A stretch of 44,281 nt of DNA from CAYLJJ01 sp964384025 (GTDB lineage Bacteria; Myxococcota_A; Bradymonadia; UBA7976; UBA1532): assembly GCA_964384025.1 (NCBI GenBank), contig CAYLJJ010000056.1:1-44281 (forward strand), written 5' to 3'. Below the pieces are notes generated by a model. That model was given only the letters and a program-made list of their open reading frames with translations. It had not been told where the DNA came from and did no database searches. The translations under genes and the position numbers were made by a program. Positions 23,841-32,389 of the stretch are shown piece after piece. Each line of letters begins with the position of its first letter. Within the stretch, counting starts at the first letter, position 1.

Positions 23841-26800
23841 TGTCTACTTCAAGATCTTTCAGAGAACCCTGGATCTACTCTCTGCTGCTCCCCCTCCTGG
23901 CCTGTGGTCCCTCCCTGCTCCCCTCTAAACGGCCTGATCAGCTCATCAACCGTGCCCGTTTGGCTCTCAGCCAAGGCGCGAAGGAGGAGGGGCTTCAGCT
24001 CTTGAGCTTGGCCAGCGCTCGCGCCCCTCAAGATCTCTCGTTGCGTGCTGAGTTGGCCCAAGAGCTGCTGCTCCAGAGACGCAGCGGGGAGGCTCTGCCC
24101 CTGCTTCAAAGTTTGATGGAGACCGCTCAGCCAGAGCGCTCCTGGGGTCTCCTCCTGGTAGAGGCCTTGATCTTTGAGGGAGCCCCAGCACGAGCCCTGG
24201 CTTGGAGCGAAACGCTCTCCAGAGGCTCAGATGATCGAGAGTTCAAGCTGCTCAAGCTTTACGCCCTTATCGTCCTCCAACGCTCCAAAGAGGCTCAAAT
24301 CCTGGAAGAGCAACTCTCAGACAGCCTCTCTCCAATAGAGCGCTCTCGTTTAACCCTCGCCTATCAGCGCAGGGGGGAGCCGGAAGAGGTTGAGCGTCGC
24401 TATCTGGAGCTGAGACGCCGCCACCCTGAGTTTCTCCCTGGCTGGCTAAACCACTCTAGATGGTTGCTTCAGCGGGGGGATTCAGGAGGAGCATTGCGGC
24501 TCTTGGAGGCGGCCTCTCGTCGTTTGCCTCAGGAAGCATCCCTCTACAGCGCTCAAGCCGCGCTCCTCAAGGAACGTCACCCCCGGGCTGCTCAGGCTGC
24601 GCTCCTCAAGGCGATCCGCTGCGCTCCTGAGCAGCCTGAGCTTCAAGCTCAGCTCGCTGAGCTGCTTTGGAAAGGAGGCGCTCATGGAGCGGCCATCGTC
24701 CACTGGAAATTTCTCCTGAAACTACATCCTCAGCTGCACGAGGTTCGCCTCAGCTTGGCGCGGGCCTTAGAGTCTCGCGGTCTACTCCCTGAAGCTTTCC
24801 AAGAGTTTGAGATCCTCGCGAAGCTTCAACCTCAACATCCAGAGCTGCTCCTCTCTCTGGGAGCCATCGCCCTAAAGCAAGGTCAACCTGCGCAGGCTCT
24901 CCGACTGCTCAGAAGGGCTGAATCCGCGCAACTCAAGCTTCCTGAGCTTCAGAGCCTCCTGGCGATGAGCCTCGCTTCTCAGGGGAAGGGCGATGAGGCG
25001 ATCCCCTACTTTCAGCGTGCTCTTAAGGCGCAGCCCAGCCATCGAGGTCTGCGTCTGAGCTTTGCCCGTTTCCTGGAGCTGCGTCAGCGTCCTGAGGAAG
25101 CGACATCCCTCTACCGTCAGCAGCTTGCTCGTGATCCAAGAGATAAGTTGGCCCAGGAGGGGCTGCTCAGGAGCGCGGGGGCTCTAGATCCAGAGCCCTG
25201 GCGAGCGGCGCGGGATGATCCAGAGCTGCGAAGACTCTGTGCAGGGCTGAAGTCCGACCAAGCTCCTGGTGTGATCTTACGCGATCATCGTCATGTAAAG
25301 GTGGGCAAGGCTGGGGTGGAGCGGATCCAGCTCCTGCGCTCCATCCTGATCCAGCGCCCAGAGGGGATCCCTCGCTATTCCGTGGCCTCTCTTGGCTTTC
25401 GAGACGGCTATCCACCCCGCCTGATTCGCGCCTATACCCTCAGCCCCGAAGGAGAGTCTCTGCCTCTAAAAGCTCAGAAGGTTGTGGATCCTCACGCAGA
25501 TCAACCCCACTACGGAGATACTCGGCTACTTCAACTTCATTTTCAGGGAGTAGAGCCTGGGGCGATCCTGGAGTATGAGCTAGAGATGCCCCATCCTCAG
25601 CCTCTCTTGGAGGGACTCTGGTGGGATCGCTATCCCCTCTCTAACCCCGATCCTACGCTGGAAGCGCGTTATGAACTGGAGATCCCCAAAGGGCAGCCTC
25701 TGCATCTCCTGGCCCACAAACTTGCTCCTCCCCAGGAGCAGGATGAGGGGGCACATCGTCGCCTGATCTGGAGCGCTCAGGATCTGGCTTCAGAGTCCCC
25801 CAGCAAGCAGCTCCCGGTGGGAGTCTATCTCAGCAATGTCAAGAGTTGGGCCCAGATCGACCACTGGTATCATGGGCTCTTTGCTCCTAGGGCTCAGGCA
25901 AGCCCAGTCCTCCGACGCTTAGTCTCAGATTTAAGACCTCCAGGGGCTTCACGGCGAGCGCGGATCGCCGCCATCTATGCCTTTGTGGAGAGGATGGAGT
26001 ATCTGGCTCTGGAGTTTGGAGAGGGTGCCTACCGCCCCCGACCTCTAGAGACCACCCTGGCTCGTCGCAGCGGGGATTGCAAAGATATGACCGCTCTTAT
26101 GGTGGCTCTCCTGGCCGCTGAGGAGATCCCCGCTTGGCCTGCCCTCCTGAGCCCTCCCCCCCACGCGGATCTTCAATCTGATGATCCCTCTCCTGGGCAG
26201 TTCAGCCATGTGATCCTCTATCTCCCTGATCCTCAGGGGGATCTCTGGCTGGACGCGACTGCCAAGTTGGGCACCTTAGAGGCGATTCCCCAAAGCCTTC
26301 AGGGTCGCTGGGCCTTTGTCGTTGATGGTGAGGGAGGGCGGCTTCTCAAGATCCCTGAAAGGAGCGACTCCAACCGCCTCCATCTGGAGCTGAGCTATCG
26401 ACTCAACCGTACCGGAGGAGGGCGGCTCAAGAGTCTGCTTCGTCTAGAGGGAGATCTGGCTGGGCGGGCTCGTAGGGAGCTGGCTCAAGGACGACCCCTC
26501 TATACTCCAGGGCTCCTCCTGCCCCTGGATCACAGCCCAGACGAGGTCAAGCTCAGCGCACGCACACAGCCTCAAGAGCCGCTCTCTATCGAGGCGCAGC
26601 TCTCTCATTCAGATCTGGTCGCCCTGAGGCGTGATGGGGCCTTGATGATCCCCTCGCCGATCCTCCTCTTCCAGGAGGAGCTGACGCAGCGTCACCTCTT
26701 CGATGAAGCGCCTCGGGAGCTAAACCGCAACCTTAAAATCTATCCCCCACCTGGCTATCGCCGCGAAGGACCCCTCATCCGTTTTAAGCGCCATATCGAG

Positions 26801-27001
26801 GGAGCTTCTCTCTCTGTCCTGGAGCGGCGTGAGGGTGAGAGCGTGGAGGTGCACACCCAACTCCAGGTGAAGCGTTGGAGGCTAAACATCCGGGAGCTGT
26901 TTAGGGGCTCAGAGAGGGCGCTGAGGCCCCTACTTTTTCTGCCCCCTCAGGGTTTTGATCCCAAGGTTCTGCTCAAGGAGATCTCTGAGCGAGCCAAGTG
27001 A
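23840..27001 (+). CDS. TPR-DUF3857-transglutaminase lipoprotein
   Basis: A 1053-residue protein with a GTG start and the lipoprotein signal IYSLLLPLLACG (lipobox Cys22). Residues about 30-440 are TPR-like repeats (for example LPEAFQEFEILAKLQPQHPE). Residues about 475-690 fit DUF3857, with an FRDGYPPRLIRAYTLSPEGE-like segment and LEYELEMPHPQPLLEGLWW. A transglutaminase core follows at about 690-830, with the triad C747 (GDCKD), H790 (SHVILY) and D805 (LDAT). The DUF3857-transglutaminase pairing is common in outer-membrane or periplasmic proteins of Bacteroidetes and Myxococcota. It is likely a surface or periplasmic protein; the cross-linking or protease-like activity is untested. It converges with the next gene and overlaps it by 29 bases. 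Confidence 0.8.
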   Translation: MSTSRSFREPWIYSLLLPLLACGPSLLPSKRPDQLINRARLALSQGAKEEGLQLLSLASARAPQDLSLRAELAQELLLQRRSGEALPLLQSLMETAQPERSWGLLLVEALIFEGAPARALAWSETLSRGSDDREFKLLKLYALIVLQRSKEAQILEEQLSDSLSPIERSRLTLAYQRRGEPEEVERRYLELRRRHPEFLPGWLNHSRWLLQRGDSGGALRLLEAASRRLPQEASLYSAQAALLKERHPRAAQAALLKAIRCAPEQPELQAQLAELLWKGGAHGAAIVHWKFLLKLHPQLHEVRLSLARALESRGLLPEAFQEFEILAKLQPQHPELLLSLGAIALKQGQPAQALRLLRRAESAQLKLPELQSLLAMSLASQGKGDEAIPYFQRALKAQPSHRGLRLSFARFLELRQRPEEATSLYRQQLARDPRDKLAQEGLLRSAGALDPEPWRAARDDPELRRLCAGLKSDQAPGVILRDHRHVKVGKAGVERIQLLRSILIQRPEGIPRYSVASLGFRDGYPPRLIRAYTLSPEGESLPLKAQKVVDPHADQPHYGDTRLLQLHFQGVEPGAILEYELEMPHPQPLLEGLWWDRYPLSNPDPTLEARYELEIPKGQPLHLLAHKLAPPQEQDEGAHRRLIWSAQDLASESPSKQLPVGVYLSNVKSWAQIDHWYHGLFAPRAQASPVLRRLVSDLRPPGASRRARIAAIYAFVERMEYLALEFGEGAYRPRPLETTLARRSGDCKDMTALMVALLAAEEIPAWPALLSPPPHADLQSDDPSPGQFSHVILYLPDPQGDLWLDATAKLGTLEAIPQSLQGRWAFVVDGEGGRLLKIPERSDSNRLHLELSYRLNRTGGGRLKSLLRLEGDLAGRARRELAQGRPLYTPGLLLPLDHSPDEVKLSARTQPQEPLSIEAQLSHSDLVALRRDGALMIPSPILLFQEELTQRHLFDEAPRELNRNLKIYPPPGYRREGPLIRFKRHIEGASLSVLERREGESVEVHTQLQVKRWRLNIRELFRGSERALRPLLFLPPQGFDPKVLLKEISERAK

Positions 27002-27914
27002 GCGTCAGGAGCAGCAGGAGCGCAGGTGCCCAAGCTGCCCAGAGAGGAGAGCTGAAGCCCGCGCGGGCGTTCAGCTCCCCGATCCTTAGGATCCAGTAAG
27101 CCAGAGCCAAGGCGGCGCTGCCCAGGAGCAGGGCCTGAAGTGGCTTCAAGCGCCCCCCCAGCCAAGCTCCAAACAGGGCCCAAAGAGGCGCCATCAGGGG
27201 TAAGGACCAGCGGCGATGCCAAGTAAAGCGACCGTGGGCATCCTGAGGCAGATCCTCGCTCCAGGTGCTGTTGGGAGGCCCCAAACTGCCCAGGCGCTTA
27301 AAAAGCTTCTCTGCGGAGAGGTGCAGGCGACAGGAGCCGACACGGAGGCGCAGCTGAGGACCCCAAAGCTGGGCGGCGCTGCTCTCCAAGAGCCAAGCCC
27401 CCTCTTTGAGGCTCAGGCGAGGTTTGGCCAAGTGTAGAATCCGGGGAGGGCCTTGAGGAGAGGGGCTCTTGAGCCAGATCTCCTGTTCGCTGCTGATCAT
27501 CTGAGGCCAAGCGCCCGCTCTTAATAGAGCAGGACCCGCGCTGCGCTCCAGCTCCCCCCTCAGGGCCTGCACCAGCGCAGGGCTGAGGGTCTGGGTCATC
27601 AGCAGAGCTAAGCCCCCCAGGAGCAGACCCAGGAGCAGCGCAGGAGCCCGATATTGAGCAGGTCGAAGCCCCAAGGAGTTTAGGGCAGTGAGAGCCCGAT
27701 CTTGGCGTAGACGACTATAGAGGATCCCGGTAGAGAGCAGGGCCGAGAGAGGCAGAGCGACCTCTAAGAGCAGGGCCATCCCTAAGAACAGAACGGGCAG
27801 AAGATCCCCACCTTGAAGCAGGTCGCGAAGCTTAAAGATCTGCCCCCCGCTTAAAAGGAGCAGCAAGATCAGGAGAGAGAGGAGGGTCCAGCGAAGGAGG
27901 GGGCGAAAGATCAA
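26973..27914 (-). CDS. LptF/LptG-family permease
   Basis: A 313-residue membrane protein. It has two N-terminal helices, a pair around residues 45-75 and 90-115, a periplasmic domain of about 130 residues (beta-jellyroll-like), and three C-terminal helices (LPLMAPLWALFGAWLGG onward), the LptF/G topology. ALTALNSLGLRPAQYRAPAL matches the coupling-helix region that contacts the ATPase LptB. Such proteins pull lipopolysaccharide from the inner membrane. LptF and LptG are often encoded together, but only one is here. The start lies 9 bases after the preceding stop, so it probably shares a transcript with the propeller lipoprotein. Confidence 0.65.
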   Translation of the reverse strand: MIFRPLLRWTLLSLLILLLLLSGGQIFKLRDLLQGGDLLPVLFLGMALLLEVALPLSALLSTGILYSRLRQDRALTALNSLGLRPAQYRAPALLLGLLLGGLALLMTQTLSPALVQALRGELERSAGPALLRAGAWPQMISSEQEIWLKSPSPQGPPRILHLAKPRLSLKEGAWLLESSAAQLWGPQLRLRVGSCRLHLSAEKLFKRLGSLGPPNSTWSEDLPQDAHGRFTWHRRWSLPLMAPLWALFGAWLGGRLKPLQALLLGSAALALAYWILRIGELNARAGFSSPLWAAWAPALLLLLTLTWLAQRSP

Positions 27915-27923
27915 AGGTTCAGC

Positions 27924-29939
27924 CTAAAAAGAGAGCAGGAAGAGACCCCGTGAACTGCTGTAACTCAGCATCCCTCGACGAGGAGAGAGGAGGAGGCGTT
28001 CAAGACCCTCAGCCCAAAGCAGACGTACTCCAGCGTTGAGATCCAGAGAGAAAAGCTGCCCCTCTGCCTGCCCCATCAGGCGTTGAGAATTGACGGGCCA
28101 GATCTCCTCAAGATCGGCTCCAAAGGGAACTGAAGCTGCTCCTGTTGGGAGAGGCTGACGCTGCCAGCCCTCCGCTCCTTGGAAGTAGAGCGCGCCACCT
28201 CCAGGCTCCAGCACCCTCTGTACCCCTGCCAGAGGCAATGGCGCTCCCTCCTTGGGGAGAAAGATAAGCTCTGGAGCCAGGACGCTGATGCCTAAGGGAG
28301 GATGCACGAGCAAGTCATCAACTCCATCCAACAGGCGCTCCGCCGCTGCCCCCTCCTGACTGCGGAAGAGGACCCCATCAACGACAAAAAAGAGGGTCTC
28401 ACCCAAGCTCAGCGAGAGCTGTGAATCACAGGGATGGAGGAGCCGCTCAGCGCCATCCAGGCGCCCCCACTCTAGGCCTGCTTCTGGACGAAAAGCCGCA
28501 AAATAGGGACCGTAGAGTCGTAGGCTGCTGGGTTGAGCCCCTTCTAAGATCAAGCGCTCAGCGCCCTCCTCCAGGGCATAGAGATCGCCTCCTTCTCTCC
28601 AGAAGAGGAGGAGACCCTGATAATCGCGGGGGGGAGGACTCTCCAAGATCTCCTCAGCCAAGATCGTTGAGCGTTGCCCGTCCCAGGAGAGAAGATCACC
28701 CCCCGCGCTCCAGAGGAGCCCTGTACGTCCCGCGTAGCTCATCAGGAAGGCGGAGGAGGCCCCCTCAGCCAAACGAAGCTGTTCGCCAGGGCCCTCAGGG
28801 CTGATCCAGATGGAGTGCCCCTCTACCTCTGCCTCCATCCAGGCGACACGCCCCCCCTGAAGATCCGTAACCATCAGCCAGGGTACCCCCTCGCCTAAAA
28901 CCTGAGGAGGAGCGCCTGGCTGAACTCGTTCTAAACGAGAGAGCGCCTCACGGGTATGAGTCAGAGCTAGGGCTTCACCCTCAATCCAGCGAATCCAGGG
29001 CTGTGCCTCTTCAAAGAGGAGCTGGGGAGGGCCTCCCTCTAAGGGCAGACGGTAGAGATCGCCTGCCAAACCTGGACGACCGTGAAAGCGCAGCGTGATC
29101 GCCTCTTCACCAGGGATATGCCCAATAAAGACCTCATACTCAGCTCCCAGGCTATGCAGCTCTTGAGTCGCCGTCGTGGACAGAAAGTTGAACCCTCCCT
29201 CCTCCTCCCAGAAGAACCAAGCCTCGTCATAACGCCAGAACATCCGCGAAGGGGCAGCTCGGCTGATACGCTGGCCTCGGAAGAGGAGCAGGGGCTCAAG
29301 CCTCAACAGCTCACCCGCGTGGATCTCCACCCTGATCTCTTCACTCTGGTGCCCCTCAGCGCTAAAGCGCACCACCCAGGAGCCTGGAGGCAAGCTGATC
29401 TCAAAGGGTCCTTCCAGTTCATACTGCTGACCAACCACCTCAAGAGAGATCTGCGCTCCCGCTGCTCGTACCTCTCCTTGAAGCCTCCCTGGGAGTAGAC
29501 CTAGATCTACCGCGCTGTCCTGAGAGATATTGCTGTCTTGGGGAGCAGCCTGATCTGGAAGCCGCTCCTGATCTCGTCGAACATCTCGCGGCTGAAGATC
29601 TAGAGACTCCCGATCCAACTGAATATCTTGCAGTTGAAGATCCAGGGGTTTTTGATCCTGTGGATTTTGATCAAATCGAAGATCTGGGAGCGGTTCCTGA
29701 TCCAACCGAACATCTGGGGGTTCTTGATCTGGTTGAAAATCTTGGGCCTTGCTGTCTTGGGGAGGCGCTTGATCTTGAGGAGGATTAAGTTCCAAGAAGC
29801 TCTGCTCTGCTCGATCAAGGAAAGAGAGATCTGAGTTTGAGGCTTGATCTTTCAACCCCTGATCCAACTCGTCGGGATCCAGGCGAGCTTGTCGGGGAGG
29901 GGTGCAGGCGAAACAGAGAAGAAGAAGGCTATATTTCAT
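27924..29939 (-). CDS. Large lipoprotein: acidic repeat linker, PEGA-like domain and beta-propeller
   Basis: The start at 29939 is chosen because it gives a signal peptide KYSLLLLCFAC; the lipobox is slightly unusual and the ribosome site is weak. The 671-residue protein has an Asp/Gln/Pro-rich linker at about 15-150, with units such as QDQKPLDLQLQD. A carboxypeptidase-regulatory/PEGA-like domain lies at about 150-220 (LPPGSWVVRFSAEGHQSEEI). About 430 residues follow with repeated WxxW/G-D-L-Y-x-L blades (GDLYRLPLEGG, GDLYALEEGAE, GQLFSLDLNAG), a beta-propeller probably presented outside the cell. The ligand is unknown. It is the neighbour of the permease. Confidence 0.6.
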   Translation of the reverse strand: MKYSLLLLCFACTPPRQARLDPDELDQGLKDQASNSDLSFLDRAEQSFLELNPPQDQAPPQDSKAQDFQPDQEPPDVRLDQEPLPDLRFDQNPQDQKPLDLQLQDIQLDRESLDLQPRDVRRDQERLPDQAAPQDSNISQDSAVDLGLLPGRLQGEVRAAGAQISLEVVGQQYELEGPFEISLPPGSWVVRFSAEGHQSEEIRVEIHAGELLRLEPLLLFRGQRISRAAPSRMFWRYDEAWFFWEEEGGFNFLSTTATQELHSLGAEYEVFIGHIPGEEAITLRFHGRPGLAGDLYRLPLEGGPPQLLFEEAQPWIRWIEGEALALTHTREALSRLERVQPGAPPQVLGEGVPWLMVTDLQGGRVAWMEAEVEGHSIWISPEGPGEQLRLAEGASSAFLMSYAGRTGLLWSAGGDLLSWDGQRSTILAEEILESPPPRDYQGLLLFWREGGDLYALEEGAERLILEGAQPSSLRLYGPYFAAFRPEAGLEWGRLDGAERLLHPCDSQLSLSLGETLFFVVDGVLFRSQEGAAAERLLDGVDDLLVHPPLGISVLAPELIFLPKEGAPLPLAGVQRVLEPGGGALYFQGAEGWQRQPLPTGAASVPFGADLEEIWPVNSQRLMGQAEGQLFSLDLNAGVRLLWAEGLERLLLSPRRGMLSYSSSRGLFLLSF

Positions 29940-30012
29940 ATTCAGAGGATAGCTACAATCCTGTAATGATCCGAGAAGAGAGTTTACATATGATCTATAA
30001 ATTATAAAAGAA

Positions 30013-30570
30013 CTAGAAATCGCATCCAATATTCATAGATAGCGCAGGTGGAACAATCATTAACCCTACTCCAACTTCTGAATGCTCGACTGTTGACCAA
30101 GATATTGCTGCAAAATCCCAGTTAAGTCTTGTATCGATGTAAAAAAGCTCTTTCATTGTCCAACGCCAGCCAAAATTAACAAAAGGAGCAATATGAAAAT
30201 AGTGTTCTTCCGTAAGATCGTTGTAATTTTCTATTAGCCTCAAGTTGATTCCAGTAAAAAGTTTTTTCTTATATAAATAATAATGATAGCCTGTATATAT
30301 TTGGGTAAAATGGGAATGCTTTGCTGCTGTTCCATATGATACTCTAACTTCAACCGATTGGTTTTCCTTAAAGAAATAACCGGCGTGAACGCTCAGTCCA
30401 TTTTCATAATTTGCAAAGAAGGGAAGGATCAGCTTTGTATACACATTTTCAATGTAAGTTCCAGGCGACAATGGATTAAGGCCAATATAATATTTTTTTA
30501 TGGTTTCTTTGTCATTTGCAAACGCACTGGACACGATCCATATCGTAACCATTAATATTTTTTTAATCAT
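30013..30570 (-). CDS. Exported beta-barrel-like protein in an AT-rich cassette
   Basis: A 185-residue protein with a signal peptide (MIKKILMVTIWIVSSAFA). The mature part alternates aromatic and polar residues (YTGYHYYLYKKKLFTGINLR, HYFHIAPFVNFGWRW) in an outer-membrane beta-strand pattern and ends in a terminal Phe (NIGCDF), the usual last residue of barrel proteins. It starts inside the stop of the nitrilase-like gene. The DNA is clearly more AT-rich than the surroundings. No family recognised. Confidence 0.55.
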   Translation of the reverse strand: MIKKILMVTIWIVSSAFANDKETIKKYYIGLNPLSPGTYIENVYTKLILPFFANYENGLSVHAGYFFKENQSVEVRVSYGTAAKHSHFTQIYTGYHYYLYKKKLFTGINLRLIENYNDLTEEHYFHIAPFVNFGWRWTMKELFYIDTRLNWDFAAISWSTVEHSEVGVGLMIVPPALSMNIGCDF

Positions 30571-31478
30571 TTGTATATTCCCAGATTATAGAAGATATAT
30601 CCGCCGTCTTTATATTCTTTTTTCTTAGCAATATCTCCAGTTGGTTTTATAATTCCAACCAACCCAGCATAATCTAGAGTATCATTTTCCATCCAGAAAT
30701 CACCCTCAGTGCCAGCTTTGTTCGCATAGATAGTCCATGTATTCCAAAGTCTAGCATAACCCCTATCTAAATTGATAAGAGATGCTCCTTTCTCATCAGC
30801 AAGAGCTTGAATAACAACTTTTGCATTTCCATTAACGATGTCTCTAGCAAAGCTCTTGCTATCTGAATCATGACAAATCGATAGTGCGACTTTCACCCCA
30901 TCAATTTCAACAAATGTGACTCCATCACCAGCAGAAAAGCCGACATCTTTATCTCCATCAAGCAGAAATGTTTTCCTATGAACAGCTTCAACCTCTCCAT
31001 TAGGATTCATCATCACCAAAGAATTGTAGATTTTTTCATCTTCTTTCTCAACCATCCCAAAAGCAACGTAGATATTTAGTTCCTTTGTTATATTTCCGAT
31101 GAAATTGGTGGAAATTCCCGGAATGATTTCTGCTATCTGTTTATTGTTTTCTTTTGTCTTCTTCCCATCTTTATCGCCTTTTTCCCAATAAAACGATGTG
31201 GCCGTTTCAGGAAAAACAATAACTCTTGTATTTGGTTTTTCCTTGACAACTTCAAGGATCACGTCTGACATTTTATTCCGACTGATTTCGGGCTCATGAT
31301 CACTTACGAAAGCAACAACAGCCATCCCAATATGTATATCCGCATTTTTGTCATCATAGGGTATATCACTTCCATAAAAATCGAGGGGCCCCCAATAAAC
31401 ATCTTCTGAGTCATCACATCCTAATAATGTTAGGAATGAAGAGAAGAGAAGGAATTGAATTTTTACCTTTGCTTTCAC
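30567..31478 (-). CDS. Nitrilase-superfamily (carbon-nitrogen hydrolase) lipoprotein
   Basis: A 303-residue protein with a lipoprotein signal ending LLGC (Cys21) and a GTG start with AAGGA upstream. The catalytic triad fits the CN-hydrolase fold: E91 in VFPETATSFYW, K169 in VHRKT and C202 in LSICHDSDS. The core strands between them are intact (NIYVAFGMVEKEDEKIYNSL). CN-hydrolases are usually cytoplasmic, except for membrane-bound acyltransferases such as Lnt, so an exported lipid-anchored version is unusual. Amide hydrolysis or acyl transfer at the cell surface is inferred. Both cassette genes are AT-rich and overlap by 4 bases, suggesting acquisition by transfer. Confidence 0.75.
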   Translation of the reverse strand: MKAKVKIQFLLFSSFLTLLGCDDSEDVYWGPLDFYGSDIPYDDKNADIHIGMAVVAFVSDHEPEISRNKMSDVILEVVKEKPNTRVIVFPETATSFYWEKGDKDGKKTKENNKQIAEIIPGISTNFIGNITKELNIYVAFGMVEKEDEKIYNSLVMMNPNGEVEAVHRKTFLLDGDKDVGFSAGDGVTFVEIDGVKVALSICHDSDSKSFARDIVNGNAKVVIQALADEKGASLINLDRGYARLWNTWTIYANKAGTEGDFWMENDTLDYAGLVGIIKPTGDIAKKKEYKDGGYIFYNLGIYK

Positions 31479-31496
31479 GGATAATCCTTCCTGGAA

Positions 31497-31525
31497 AATA
31501 TAATTTCCTATTTCGATGGTGAGAA
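31497..31525 (-). promoter_or_regulatory. Candidate promoter of the AT-rich cassette
   Basis: On the minus strand TTCTCA and TATATT are separated by exactly 17 bases, 18 bases upstream of the GTG. The inverted repeat GATGGT-TTCTC-ACCATC overlaps the -35 side and could be an operator. The -35 element matches the sigma-70 consensus in only 4 of 6 positions. Confidence 0.35.
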
Positions 31526-31615
31526 ACCATCACTTTTGTGAATGGATGGATCTCCACAGTAGGGTCTCAAAATCGATGACCCACGGCTACAAAGATCTCT
31601 GAGGGAATTTTTGTT

Positions 31616-32389
31616 CTATGGAAAACAAAAACTTTCGAAGCTCAAGAGCGGAGAGAGCAGCCAAATAAGACTAAACAGGTTCATCAGGACCATGACCCAG
31701 CCCAGGTGCCTGATCGCTTTGACAGAGAGAAACCAGGGGAGCACGAGAGCGCTTAGGGCGGCGGGAAGCAGCGCCAGCAGAGGCAGCGCTCCAAGCGCTC
31801 CTTTAAAGAGCGCTGGGAAGGGAAGGCTGAAGATCAAAATGAGGCTGAGCCCCCCTGACAGAGCTGAGATCGAGCGCTCCTTCTGAGTTATGCTTCTGAC
31901 AGTGAAGGTGTGAAGGGCCGCGATCCAGGCCCAGATCAGGGCCAACTTCAAAGCCCCCTCATAGCCCCCAGCTAAGCCCACCGGCCAAGCCCAACAGGAG
32001 AAGCTGAAGCCCATCCACAGCTCCGCTAAGGGATGCCGCTCCCAGCGCAGGAGAAGTATGGCCCCCAAGATTGCCATCATCGCGAGCTGAATCAGTAGGG
32101 CTCGGCGCGCTGGAGCAGCGCTGTGGAGGTAGACCCAGGCGCAGATCCCCACTGCCGAGAGTCCCAAGAAAAGGAGGCGAACTCTCGCCGCCTGTCCCCA
32201 CTCCTTCTGAAGCTTAAGCCCACGGAAACCCAGGCTGACGCGGAGAGGCTCTGAGATAAAGAAGAGGAGCCAGGGGGGGATCATCAGCAACAGGCCGGGA
32301 AGCTGGAGATCCAAGAAGAGAAGGTTGAACAGGGGAAAGCTCAACTCCGCATAGGCACCATGTTCACGAGGGAGCAGCTTGGGCATCAT
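31616..32389 (-). CDS. YwiC-like integral membrane protein
   Basis: A 257-residue membrane protein with about eight helices. The N-terminal motif LLPREHGAYAELSFPLF is the hallmark of the YwiC-like family, whose function is poorly known. Further typical segments are the basic loop GLKLQKEW and the helix containing HTFTVRSITQKER. It overlaps the RND gene by 26 bases (start at 32389, or 32386 for the second Met) and is probably co-transcribed with it. Confidence 0.65.
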   Translation of the reverse strand: MMPKLLPREHGAYAELSFPLFNLLFLDLQLPGLLLMIPPWLLFFISEPLRVSLGFRGLKLQKEWGQAARVRLLFLGLSAVGICAWVYLHSAAPARRALLIQLAMMAILGAILLLRWERHPLAELWMGFSFSCWAWPVGLAGGYEGALKLALIWAWIAALHTFTVRSITQKERSISALSGGLSLILIFSLPFPALFKGALGALPLLALLPAALSALVLPWFLSVKAIRHLGWVMVLMNLFSLIWLLSPLLSFESFCFP

